Below, in pieces: positions 1 to 8,900 of a stretch of DNA of 13,920 nucleotides (position 1 is its first letter; the number at the start of each line of letters is the position of its first letter). The notes under the pieces were generated by a model. The model was given only the letters and a program-made list of their open reading frames with translations, was not told the origin of the DNA and searched no databases. Origin of the DNA: JAHRAH01 sp051009015 (GTDB lineage Bacteria > Pseudomonadota > Gammaproteobacteria > Tethybacterales > Persebacteraceae). The DNA is taken from positions 1 through 13,920 of the forward strand of contig JBPCWZ010000167.1 of NCBI GenBank assembly GCA_051009015.1, written 5' to 3'. A program made the translations under genes and the position numbers.

Positions 1-135
1 CCGCCGCGCAAGCCGCCCCGCCGCCGCCCGCCAAAACCGCGCATCCATCCCGACACCATGCAGCAAAACCACAACCCCGTTAGCGGCATTCCCCCGCCCG
101 CCAACAAAACACCCTTCCGCAAAGTCCGTCGCCAT
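1..135 (-). CDS. Alpha/beta hydrolase, N-terminal fragment (runs off the left edge)
   Basis: Reading leftward from an ATG at 135, 45 codons stay open to base 1, so only the N-terminus is in the window. Residues 21-27 (VVVLLHG) are a hydrophobic beta strand ending in the His-Gly of the alpha/beta-hydrolase oxyanion-hole motif, and the following VGMDARFWR fits the typical HG-x-(G/D)-x-x-x-x-W pattern. The nucleophile elbow and the rest of the catalytic triad lie outside the window, so the substrate cannot be named; esterase, lactonase or haloperoxidase-like relatives all share this start. It follows the restriction-modification type gene on the same strand after a 51-base gap, which contains no convincing terminator. 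A TTG six codons upstream is an in-frame alternative start. Confidence 0.6.
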   Translation of the reverse strand, partial: MATDFAEGCFVGGRGNAANGVVVLLHGVGMDARFWRAAAGRLARR

Positions 136-186
136 AGCCGCATTGTATCGCAATGCCGCCGTTATGCATGCGCGAAGCGCCTTTTG

Positions 187-2442
187 TCAATCGGCGGTTA
201 TCTTAAAAGGCAAATGCATGCCGCCCGCAACGGCAAAATCGCGCTCGGCTTTTGCCAAATTGCGCTCAGCATCGCGTATATTTTCGCGTGCCATGTCCAT
301 CGCCCGGGCGATTTTTCGCTGCTCCGCCAGCGGCGGCAACGGCAGCGGCAAATTCAAAATATCCCCGACATTGTAGTTTTCGCGCCCGGTGGTATCGTCT
401 TTTTTCATCTTCATCACCAACTCGCGCAATGCCCAAAAAACATAGCGGGGGTCGGCGGTTGCTTTGACCGCAAAAGCCCGGTGCGTTCCGGTGGAATGCA
501 GTTCATCCTCGCAATCCGAAAAAGCCACCAACCCGTCTTGCAGATGCATCATTCCCACGACCAAATCGCCTTTTTTGATGAGATAGCGCTTGCGCCCGCT
601 TTTGGCGACTTCGGCGTAAGTTTTACGCTTTTTGATAAACACCTTATGCTCGCGGGCGTTAAAGCCCGGCTCAAGGCAAATATCGCCGGGCGTTATTTCA
701 ACCGGGCGCAGCAGCGGTTCAATAACATCGCCCATTTTTGCCATTTTGCATTTACCTTTCGGCACAACCTTCAAAACGCCGCCGGGTGCAAACAAAAACA
801 AGTTATCATCCGGATGCACAATCCGCGGCGGCAATCTTCCGGCGAGCATGTCCGCCAAATCATTATCGGCATGGGCGGACGGGCGGCGGCGGGTTTTGCC
901 TTCAAAGCCGTCGCTGTGAAGGGCGTAAAACTCAAAATGCTTTTGCTTTTTGTGGCTCGCGCCGCGAAAACTGACGATGATAATGCTGGTTTTTGCGCTT
1001 GTGTATTCGGCAAAAACATCCTTCGGCAGCGACACAACGCGCTCCAGCCAAAAATCGTTCAATATGTCGCGCCGCAAGCCGCCGTAGCCCGGGTCGGAAA
1101 TCACGCGCTCGGGGACGATAATCGCCGCGCGGGCGCCCTCCCTGCCGCGTATCGCATTGAGGCAATGGAGAATATACTGCGATTCTTTTTCCGAAAAGGG
1201 AATGTTTGTCAATACAATGTCGGATTTGCCCGCGCTGAGCGCCGCGGCTTCGGCGGAAAGCGAATCCCCCCTCGTTATGTTGCTGTGCCCGTCGCCGGAC
1301 AGGACCATGTTCATTTTTGCAATGTGGGCGGCGTCGGATATGTCGCGCCCGTACATGCATTTCATACGCAAATTGTCCAGCATTTTTTTGCGCCCGGCGC
1401 TTTCCTTCGGCGGCAACAGTCGCCGCGCCCGCCTGAACGCCTCTATGAGCATTCCGCCGGTGCCGCAAAAAGGGTCGTATACTTTTTCGCCGGGGCGGAC
1501 TTTTATCATCTTCACCATCGCTTCCACAATGTGGCGCGGCGTAAAGTAGCGGTTTAATTCGTCCCTGCCTTTCGTGTAATCGCGCAAGAAATATTCGTAA
1601 GCGCGCCCCTTGACATCCTCTTCCGTGTCGATGAAAGAGCGCGGCGCGACAAGCCCGACAAGTTTTTCCAAAATGTCGGGGCGGTTGATTGGCGACCGGG
1701 GAAAGCCGCCTTCATACTTGTTATTCAATTTGTCAAGCGTTTCCGCATATTTGCGCTTCAGGTCTTCCCCGGCAAACCCGGAAAAATCGTCCCAGCGGGC
1801 GGGAATGCCGGCAAACATCTTGTCGCCGCTGTCGTGCAATTCGGTCAGAATCTTAACGAAAAGCAGTTTGGCAAATTCGTTAAACGCGTCCATCTTGGCG
1901 ATGCCTTCCTTGTTGAGGATTTTTTTGGCGGAAGTAAACAACCGCACAAGCCCGCCGCTTTCGGCAAACCCTTCGCCGCGATGCCAGACATTCCCGGCGG
2001 CAAATTTAAGAATCTGCCACGGCGGCAAAAAATGCGACACCGCCACATTGCCAATCATCAGCGGCTGCCCGTTGGACAAATGCCGCGTCATCAAAACATC
2101 GCCGTCGGAGGCAAAAACAACCGGGCATTGAAGTTTTGCGGCGTAAGCCGCCCCCTGTTCCAGCGCCGCGGCGAGATTCTTCTGTCCCTTTTTGGGCTTT
2201 TTTGCCTCCACCACGGCAACGGGCGCACGCCTGCTTTGATGATACAGCATCCAATCGGGGCGCAGTTTGCCGAGCGCTTTTTTCTGGTCGTCATAAAGCG
2301 GCGCTTCCCGGGCGATAAGGCGCTGCTCCCATCCGGCATTGGCAAGTTGGTTTTCTATGATTTGACGAACATCCTGCTCCGTCTGAGGGCGGATGCCATT
2401 TGCCGCCAAAATGCCACCGACATGGTTCTTTCGCATCGTCAT
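187..2442 (-). CDS. Single-chain restriction-modification type protein: HsdR-N-like nuclease domain, N6-adenine DNA methyltransferase, half HsdS specificity domain
   Basis: The 751-residue product joins three modules (numbered from the ATG at 2442). Residues 20-120 resemble the HsdR N-terminal fold: RPDW (Asp63), then VVEAKK (Glu79, Lys81) form a complete PD-(D/E)XK nuclease signature, followed by LEQGAAYA. Residues about 180-500 are an N6-adenine methyltransferase: YFTP near 299, AdoMet motif I DPFCGTGG at 323-330, catalytic motif IV TNIPFS with NIPF at 413-416. Residues about 565-751 look like one HsdS target-recognition half ending in LPLPPLAEQRKIA and a charged helix. No helicase motor is present, so this is not HsdR; the layout resembles Type IIG-like fused enzymes, though shorter than most. 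Family knowledge predicts methylation, and perhaps cleavage, at one DNA target; cleavage is inferred. It lies directly after pstA. A TTG at 2466, one base past the pstA stop and preceded by GGTGG, would add 8 residues; an ATG at 2436 is also possible. Confidence 0.85.
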   Translation of the reverse strand: MTMRKNHVGGILAANGIRPQTEQDVRQIIENQLANAGWEQRLIAREAPLYDDQKKALGKLRPDWMLYHQSRRAPVAVVEAKKPKKGQKNLAAALEQGAAYAAKLQCPVVFASDGDVLMTRHLSNGQPLMIGNVAVSHFLPPWQILKFAAGNVWHRGEGFAESGGLVRLFTSAKKILNKEGIAKMDAFNEFAKLLFVKILTELHDSGDKMFAGIPARWDDFSGFAGEDLKRKYAETLDKLNNKYEGGFPRSPINRPDILEKLVGLVAPRSFIDTEEDVKGRAYEYFLRDYTKGRDELNRYFTPRHIVEAMVKMIKVRPGEKVYDPFCGTGGMLIEAFRRARRLLPPKESAGRKKMLDNLRMKCMYGRDISDAAHIAKMNMVLSGDGHSNITRGDSLSAEAAALSAGKSDIVLTNIPFSEKESQYILHCLNAIRGREGARAAIIVPERVISDPGYGGLRRDILNDFWLERVVSLPKDVFAEYTSAKTSIIIVSFRGASHKKQKHFEFYALHSDGFEGKTRRRPSAHADNDLADMLAGRLPPRIVHPDDNLFLFAPGGVLKVVPKGKCKMAKMGDVIEPLLRPVEITPGDICLEPGFNAREHKVFIKKRKTYAEVAKSGRKRYLIKKGDLVVGMMHLQDGLVAFSDCEDELHSTGTHRAFAVKATADPRYVFWALRELVMKMKKDDTTGRENYNVGDILNLPLPLPPLAEQRKIARAMDMARENIRDAERNLAKAERDFAVAGGMHLPFKITAD

Positions 2443-2467
2443 CGTGATTCTATACCAATATACCAAA

Positions 2468-3682
2468 CTACCACCGCACCTGCAAACGCTGGCGGAGGAT
2501 GATGGCGGCGGCGTTCATCAGGGTCAGGAAGAAAAGCAACACTATTATCGCCGTTGCCGTGCGCTCGGCAAAACCCGCCTCGGGGCTGTCCGCCCACAGG
2601 AATATCTGCACCGGCAATGCCGTCGCCGCATCCAAAAAGCCGGATGGGGCATCGGAAACAAATGCTACCATTCCAATTATCAAAAGCGGCGCCGTCTCGC
2701 CGAGTGCCTGTGCCATGCCGATTATCGCGCCGGTCAAAATGCCGGGCATCGCCGCCGGTAATATGTGATGAAAAACCGCTTGCATTCGTGTCGCCCCCAA
2801 ACTCAACGCCGCCGCCATCAGCGCCGCCGGCGGCGCCTGCAAAGCCGCGCGTGAAACTATGACAATGGTCGGCAGAGTCATCAGCGAAAGCACCAAACCG
2901 CCGAGCAGCGGCGACGACCGCGGCAGCCCGAACCAGTTGATAAAAACCGCCAAACCCAAAACGCCGAATATCACCGACGGCACCGCCGCCAGGTTGTTGA
3001 TATTGACTTCCACTAGCGAAAACCACCGCCCGCGCCGGGCAAAAAACTCCAAATAGACCGCCGTCAAAACGCCAAGCGGAAATGATAATGCGAAAGTGAT
3101 TAATAATGTCAGAGCCGACCCCGCTATCGCGCCAAGCAAACCCGCCGATTCCGGATCGCGCGAATCGGCATTGACAAATAAGGCGGTATTAAAACGCAGT
3201 TTGGTATCGCCGTCATCTTGCAACTTTTGCAAATACGGCGTCAATATTCCGGCATCAACATCCGCCGCGCCCTTAAGAAAACCTTCGGCGCGGGCGCTCG
3301 CCGGAAGCCATACTTTTTGCATTGTCCCGGCAAGTTGCGGGTTTTCTTTTGCCATATCGCGCAGTTGCACCGCCGCCGAAAAACTAATCATTTGTATCAG
3401 TTTGCGCCGCTCGCCGCGCGGGGCATCGGCAAAACGCTTTGCCAATGCGTCTTTTATCCGCCCGCGATAGGCAAGGGCATCGGCTTTTGCGACATCGGCG
3501 GGAAATGCCACTTGCAACTGCACCGATGCCGATATAAAACCCCGCCAGCCCTGAAAAGCAACCGAAGCCAAAAGCCCCGCCAGCGACAACAAAGCAACCG
3601 CCGCCGCAGCAGCGCACAAAAACAAAAACCGCCGCTCGCGCGCGCGCCTTTTGCGAATAAGCGCCGCGCCGCCGTCAATCAT
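2468..3682 (-). CDS. pstA: Phosphate ABC transporter permease PstA (with DUF3333-like N-terminal region)
   Basis: Inner-membrane permease subunit of the high-affinity phosphate importer, expected to pair with PstC and be driven by the ATPase PstB. In the 404-residue product, a basic start (RKRRARERR) precedes TM1 (about 18-45). A soluble, presumably periplasmic, stretch of about 130 residues matches the extended alphaproteobacterial PstA type. The multi-TM MetI-like domain follows, with the ATPase-contact EAA loop (SLGATRMQAVFHHILPAAMPG) at about 294-314 and MAQALGETAPLL after it. The chosen ATG overlaps the pstC end by 8 bases (ATGATTGA), typical of translational coupling. An ATG at 3730 would add 16 residues inside pstC and is less likely. 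The gene ends 25 bases before the next gene's chosen start, but the usual pstB does not follow. Confidence 0.93.
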   Translation of the reverse strand: MIDGGAALIRKRRARERRFLFLCAAAAAVALLSLAGLLASVAFQGWRGFISASVQLQVAFPADVAKADALAYRGRIKDALAKRFADAPRGERRKLIQMISFSAAVQLRDMAKENPQLAGTMQKVWLPASARAEGFLKGAADVDAGILTPYLQKLQDDGDTKLRFNTALFVNADSRDPESAGLLGAIAGSALTLLITFALSFPLGVLTAVYLEFFARRGRWFSLVEVNINNLAAVPSVIFGVLGLAVFINWFGLPRSSPLLGGLVLSLMTLPTIVIVSRAALQAPPAALMAAALSLGATRMQAVFHHILPAAMPGILTGAIIGMAQALGETAPLLIIGMVAFVSDAPSGFLDAATALPVQIFLWADSPEAGFAERTATAIIVLLFFLTLMNAAAIILRQRLQVRW

Positions 3683-4835
3683 CGCTGTTATTCTTTTTAT
3701 GACGGCGGACAAAACGCAATGCCGCCGCATTCATCGCCAAAGTCAGCACAAAAAGCAAAAGCCCGAGGGCAAAAGCCGCCAGTGTTTTGGGGTCGTCAAA
3801 CTCCTGGTCTCCGGTTAGCATTGTCACTATCTGCACCGTCACCGTCGTTACCGCCTGCAGCGGGTTTATGCTCAGATGCGCCGCGATTCCCGCCGCCATT
3901 ACCACTATCATCGTCTCCCCCACCGCCCTTGATGCGGCGAGTAAAGCACCGGCAAAAACTCCCGGCATAGCGGAAGGCAAAACAACCGAAAATACCGTTT
4001 CATAACGGGTCGCCCCCAAAGCCAAAGCGCCCTGACGCAAAGAATCCGGCGCCGCCGACAAGGCATCTTCGGCAAGGGATGCGACAAAAGGAATAAGAAG
4101 CAGCGCCATGACCAAACCCGCGGCAAGCGCGCTTTCACCGGCGATATCCGCCCCGAGCGATTCTCCCAATGTTCGCAACAGGGGGGACAATGTGACAACG
4201 GCAAAAAAACCATAAACCACCGTCGGCATTCCGGCAAGCATTTCCATCATCGGTTTTATTCTGTTGCGTGTTTTGTTTGATGCAAACTCCGAAAGGAATA
4301 TCGCCGACAACAACCCGACGGGAAATGCGACCGACATCGCAATGGCGGTAATGAGAAGCGTCCCCAGCAAAACCGGCACAACGCCGAAAGAACCGGATGC
4401 CCCGGCTTGATCTTCGCGGATGGCGATTTGCGGACTCCACTCCAACGAAAACAAAAACTCAAAAGGCGATACCAGTTGAAAAAAACGCCACGATTCCGCC
4501 GCAACCGACAACACGATACCCGCGGTAATAACAATGGCAACGGCGGCGCAAAGCCGCAGGCATGTCAGTATTTTCTTCTCCCACTTTTCGCGGGCGGTGC
4601 GGCGGTTTTGCCCGCGCCCGCCCGCCAGAGCGGACACGCCGCAAAAAACCGGAATGCCATAAACCGCCCAAAGCGGCAAAGGCGCAAACTGCGACAAAAC
4701 CCAAACGACAAAACCCGAAGCAACAACCATCAACGCGCCGCTGCAAGCCAAAGCCGCTCCGGCAAGCGGCAAAAACCGCCGCGCGATAAAAACCGCCGCC
4801 GCAACAACGGCAACAAGCCACAAAACAAAAATCAT
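3675..4835 (-). CDS. pstC: Phosphate ABC transporter permease PstC
   Basis: Second permease of the phosphate importer. From the ATG at 4835 the protein has 386 residues: extra hydrophobic segments at about 1-20, 25-50 and 55-72, a basic linker, and then the permease core. The EAA loop is at about 270-292 (ALALGATRYETVFSVVLPSAMPG), followed by ASRAVGETMIVVMAAG, which is strongly PstC-like. The N-terminal extension resembles that of long alphaproteobacterial PstC proteins (DUF3708 type). A longer frame reaches an ATG at 4925, overlapping pstS by 53 bases; its added 30 residues are very basic and not PstC-like, so I prefer 4835, which leaves 37 bases after the pstS stop. The 3' end overlaps pstA by 8 bases. 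Expected to be in one transcript with pstS and pstA. Confidence 0.92.
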   Translation of the reverse strand: MIFVLWLVAVVAAAVFIARRFLPLAGAALACSGALMVVASGFVVWVLSQFAPLPLWAVYGIPVFCGVSALAGGRGQNRRTAREKWEKKILTCLRLCAAVAIVITAGIVLSVAAESWRFFQLVSPFEFLFSLEWSPQIAIREDQAGASGSFGVVPVLLGTLLITAIAMSVAFPVGLLSAIFLSEFASNKTRNRIKPMMEMLAGMPTVVYGFFAVVTLSPLLRTLGESLGADIAGESALAAGLVMALLLIPFVASLAEDALSAAPDSLRQGALALGATRYETVFSVVLPSAMPGVFAGALLAASRAVGETMIVVMAAGIAAHLSINPLQAVTTVTVQIVTMLTGDQEFDDPKTLAAFALGLLLFVLTLAMNAAALRFVRRHKKNNSDD

Positions 4836-4872
4836 ATTTCGCTGCGGCGGCTTTGCCTTTTTGGACGCCCCT

Positions 4873-5952
4873 TTACAACTGCGCCATCGGCTTTTGTTTT
4901 TCAACCGCGCCGACAACGAGGTCATATTCGTCCGGCGGCAGGGGGATTAAACCGCGCTCGGCAAGAAACCCGTCTTCTCCCATCACATCTTCCGAAACAA
5001 AAAAACGCACGAATGATTCCAACTCCGGCTTGTCTTTATAGTGCGATAACTTGGCATAAAAATACAACGGGCGCGAAACCGGATATGCGCCGTCGCTGAC
5101 GCTGTCAAAATCCGGCGCGATGCCGTTTATGGACAGCCCGCGTATTTTGCCGCGATTGGCGTCCAGAAAACTGAAACCGAAAATCCCCAAAGCATCCGGC
5201 GATGCGGTAAGTTTTTGGATTATCAAATTATCGTTTTCGCCCGCTTCAATATATGCGCCATCCTCGCGCAATGCGCGGCATGCCGCTTTGCGCCGGTCTT
5301 TCGGCAGTGCTTTCAACTCGTCAAACAAATGACATCCTTCATCCATGACCAATTCCACAAAGGCATCGCGGGTGCCGGAAGAAGGCGGCGGACCATAAAC
5401 CCGAATCGGCAACTGCGGCAAAGAAGAATCAACATCGCGCCATTGCCGGTGCGGGTTGTCAATAACGCCGCCATTACCGTCCGGAATTTGCCGCGCCAAA
5501 GCCAAAAACAAAACTTTCGGCGTAAGGGCAAAAGCATCCGCCGTTGCCGATTGCCCGATGACGATGCCGTCATAACCTATCTTCACTTCCAAAATATCGC
5601 CCGCGCCGTTTTGGGCGCACAACTTCTGCTCGGAAGGTTTTATCCGCCGCGAGGCGTTTGTGATATCGGGCGTTGCTTCGCCCTTGCCGCCGCAAAATAT
5701 CTTAAGCCCGCCGCCGCTGCCGGTCGCTTCCACTTTCGGCGCTTTGTTGCCGGTTATCTGGGCAAAGCGCTCGGCGGCGACGGTGGAAAAAGGATATACC
5801 GTCGACGAGCCGACAATATTAATCCCGCCGCCCGCCGCAAGCGGCAAACACAGCGCCGCGGCAAACAATACGATGGCGCATCCCGCCCGCCGCGAAATGG
5901 TGGTGTTTGTTGTCGTCATTTTGGTGTCGGTGTTTTGGTGGTGGGATGACAT
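4873..5952 (-). CDS. pstS: Phosphate ABC transporter substrate-binding protein PstS
   Basis: Periplasmic phosphate-binding protein that delivers phosphate to PstCA. The 359-residue product begins with a signal peptide (SRRAG then a hydrophobic run at about 25-39, cleavage near LAAGG). Phosphate-contact motifs are intact: GSSTVYPF (48-55), ATGSGGG (76-82), DITNASR (96-102) and SSGTRDAF (191-198). The length fits the alphaproteobacterial family. GCGGCGG lies very close before the ATG at 5952. An ATG at 5919 (MTTTNTT) would shorten the protein by 11 residues and leave a more usual signal peptide, so the start is uncertain. The gene begins 25 bases after the AsmA-like gene stop; that gap holds a palindrome containing TATAAT (separate entry). 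No convincing Pho box was seen upstream. Confidence 0.94.
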   Translation of the reverse strand: MSSHHQNTDTKMTTTNTTISRRAGCAIVLFAAALCLPLAAGGGINIVGSSTVYPFSTVAAERFAQITGNKAPKVEATGSGGGLKIFCGGKGEATPDITNASRRIKPSEQKLCAQNGAGDILEVKIGYDGIVIGQSATADAFALTPKVLFLALARQIPDGNGGVIDNPHRQWRDVDSSLPQLPIRVYGPPPSSGTRDAFVELVMDEGCHLFDELKALPKDRRKAACRALREDGAYIEAGENDNLIIQKLTASPDALGIFGFSFLDANRGKIRGLSINGIAPDFDSVSDGAYPVSRPLYFYAKLSHYKDKPELESFVRFFVSEDVMGEDGFLAERGLIPLPPDEYDLVVGAVEKQKPMAQL

Positions 5953-5957
5953 ATCCG

Positions 5958-5976
5958 CCGCTAATTATAATAGCGG
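5958..5976 (-). promoter_or_regulatory. Palindrome containing a -10-like TATAAT before pstS
   Basis: On the minus strand the site reads CCGCTATTATAATTAGCGG: perfect 6-base arms around TTATAAT. A consensus TATAAT lies at 5969-5964. The best -35-like match (TTGCCG, 5994-5989) is 19 bases away and weak. It could be a pstS promoter with an operator-like dyad, or only a small hairpin in a read-through transcript. If transcription started here, the 5952 ATG would be almost leaderless, favouring the 5919 start. Confidence 0.35.
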
Positions 5977-5977
5977 T

Positions 5978-8900
5978 TTATTGCTTTTCGGCAAAGCCAA
6001 TCTCGCGGTATTCGGGCGCGCTCCACAAGCCGGTGATTTCATAATCATAAGCGCCAATCTCCGACAGCGGCTGCTCCAGTATCTTGCCAAGCAGCACGCC
6101 CGCCAAAACAACCGGCGGATTAATCGCCGCAGCCAAAGCGACGGTGGAGCCGCTTTTGACCAAACGATTGCCGGGCAAAACCCGCCCGCGGATATTATGA
6201 CGGCGGTGTATCATGTCCGTCCGCCCGCCGAGGGTAATGTGGATGTCTTCGTTTTTCATCGTCAGGGATTCGCTGGCGGCAAAACCGCTGCCGATGACAA
6301 TATCGCCGTCAATGTCAAAACGCACGCCGGGCTTGCCCAATTCCGTAAAGCCAAGCGAAAACAAAGATGCCGGTGAAAACAATGCCAGCAAACCGCTAAC
6401 GCCTTCTTGCAAACCCAGATAACGCACTTCGTCCGCATCAATGTACAAATCGCCGCGCAAACCGGCAAGGGACGGGGCGGAATCATCCCACGACAACTCT
6501 CCCCGCACGGTCATAGCCCCGCTTTCCACCAGGCCGGTAAGAAGAAACTGATTAAGCAAACCGACAACATCGGGGGCATGCAAACCCGCGCTAACAGTCG
6601 CGCCGCCCGCACCGCCAAAACCGGAAAAGCGCAAGATATTATCGCCATTGGTAATATGCATTTGCCGAAGCCGCCAGCCGTCATTTTCGGGCGCGCCTTC
6701 CAATCGCATCCCGCCCAGCGTTATCCCGCCGAATGCAAGTTGCCCGACCCGTAGCGATACCGAAAGCCCGAACAACGCATCCGCCAGCGGGTTATCATTG
6801 TCATCGTCGTCATTGTCAAAACCGGTCAGATGCAATTTGTCAAAAACACCGCGCACCCCGCGCGGCGAAAAAGACGCCGTCCCTTCCGCCACAGGCGAGC
6901 GGACAAATACCATCCGCACATCATCCGCCGGAGGCGGCGAATGCAGATGCAAAAAGTCGTGTCGCATTCCCAGCAGTTTGCCGCCGCCCACCGAAAGCGA
7001 CAAACCCGAACCACCGCCGCCGCCGCCCGACAACTGCAACCACCTATCCAAATCCCACCCTTCTCCGGCGGCGGCAATGCCAAAAGGCGGCAGCGGCACA
7101 TTGATACCGATAGCGGCATCTTCCGCCGTTTGCAGCATTCTTATCGTCGCCGAAGGAGCGGTAATCAAAAGCGAAACTCCTCCCCCGTTTTCGGGCAGAA
7201 GAATCCGCAAACGCCCGCCTTTGGTATTATCCATCGGCGGCGGCAGGGACGATGTGATATTGTGCAAACCGGCAAAGATGGTTGTTTGTTTGCCGTCCGA
7301 ATGCAGGGTAAAGGCGGCATCGCCCGACAGGTATTTTTGCCACTCTTCTTTTCCCGCCAATGCCAGCGCCCGCGCGGCGTCTATCGTTGAATGCAAAGTC
7401 GCCCGCTTGCCGTCATAAAAAGCCGCCGCCGGTTTGCCGTATAACAACCCCCGCACGGCGGCGGTCAAATACGCATTACCGGCGGCAATATACCCGGACA
7501 ATGCAGTCAAAGTCGGCAAAGCGGAATCATCGGGCGAGAACATTCCATCGCGCACGGCAAGCGATACCCGATAAAAAGTATCCCGCGCCGATGTCAGCGG
7601 CACCGTCAAAAAAACCGCCAACGCGCCGTCGCCGAAAAAGTTTGCCGTTTGCACAATCGTCAAAGCCGGGCGCAAAGCATCAACGGCAAGCGCGGCGCGC
7701 TTGTATTCGGCGAGCGGCGCGGGAGTCGCCCGCATAAACAATTGCAAAGAAGCGGGAGTATCGGCGGCGAAGTTGCCGATAACCGCGGTAATGTCGGTAA
7801 CAGCAAGGTCGGCAAAAACCCCTTCGCCGATAATCGTCAGGTTGTCATTATGCAAAAACAACGCACCGGCGAGTGCTTTTGCATCGGGCCATTGTTCGCC
7901 GATGATGATATTGCCGCCGCTAAATGCCGCAGTCGCATTCCACCCTTTGCCGTTTGCCAAATCTTCCGGCGTGCCGGAAACGGCAAAAGCACCGCCGCCA
8001 ATGCCGCCTTCGGTCAGCGATTCTTCCAGCCATTCGCGCGCGGCGGAAGGCGGCAGATAAGTATGCAACTTCGCCGCCGATACTGCAATGTTGCCGGTAA
8101 TGTCCAAACTGCCAAGATGCCAACTGCCGCCGCCGCCGTCATTAACAACAATCACCCCCCCGCCCGACAAAGCCGCGCTTTCGTTGCCAAACAAAAACCC
8201 GCCGGCAGACAACCGCCAGCCGCCATCGGGCGCGGGATGCAAAACACCGCCAACTGCCATATCCGCAACCGGCAGAGTATCAACTTCGGCGGCATAAAAC
8301 TGCGCCGACATTGTTATCGCATCCGAAAAGCCAAAACCGCCCGCCCATGCAATCAATGCCGTTTGCGGAACTTCCGCGCGCAAGGCGGCGGACGGCGCAA
8401 AAAAGCCATCGGCGCGAAACCGCCCGACATCGGCGGCGATGCTGAGCGAATGTTTGTCTATCATCGCCGTCAATCGCAAACTATGCATCGGCAAAGCATC
8501 ATCGGCGCGAATCATCACAAGGCGGGCGATGCCGCCGCCGTTTTGCCATTCTGCTAACAGCGAAGTTTTGCCGCCGCCGCTTTTGCCGTCAAATGCCAAT
8601 TGCAAAGCGCCGCCGCGCGATATCAAAGTAAAACCCGCCGCCCGCTGCAAAAGCCGATAGTCAAAGTCAAAACCCTCGGCGGCAAAAACGGCATCCTTGC
8701 CAATCACCGCCCAATCATCGCCAACAACAGGCAGTGGAAAAGCAAAACCCCCGCCATCGCCGTCATTGCCATCTTCGCCATCTTCGCCATCATTGTCATT
8801 ATTGACGATGGTAATGCGCGGAGAATGCAAAGCCAGATGTGCAGTTTCCGCGCCGATGAAAAAGTCGGCTTGCGGCGCATACAAGCCGCCGTTTTTGCCC

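Noticed and set aside
185..190. TTGACA at the methyltransferase stop codon as a -35 box for the hydrolase gene
   Set aside because: No -10 at suitable spacing; the nearest good match, TACAAT, is far too distant from it.
58..1557. 499-codon open frame on the plus strand
   Set aside because: It is antisense to the methyltransferase gene, whose domains and motifs are clear. The plus-strand product is basic, Ala/Arg/His-rich and without recognisable domains; GC-rich codon use keeps the opposite frame open.
3218..3970. 250-codon plus-strand frame across pstA and pstC
   Set aside because: Antisense to two well-supported permease genes; the product ends in long Pro/Ser runs and has no family features.
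6648..8557. Several long plus-strand frames (up to 302 codons) opposite the AsmA-like gene
   Set aside because: Their products are Pro/Arg/Ala/Ser-rich low-complexity translations with no domain, while the minus-strand frame is continuous over 1051 codons with a TM helix and a family-like C-terminus.
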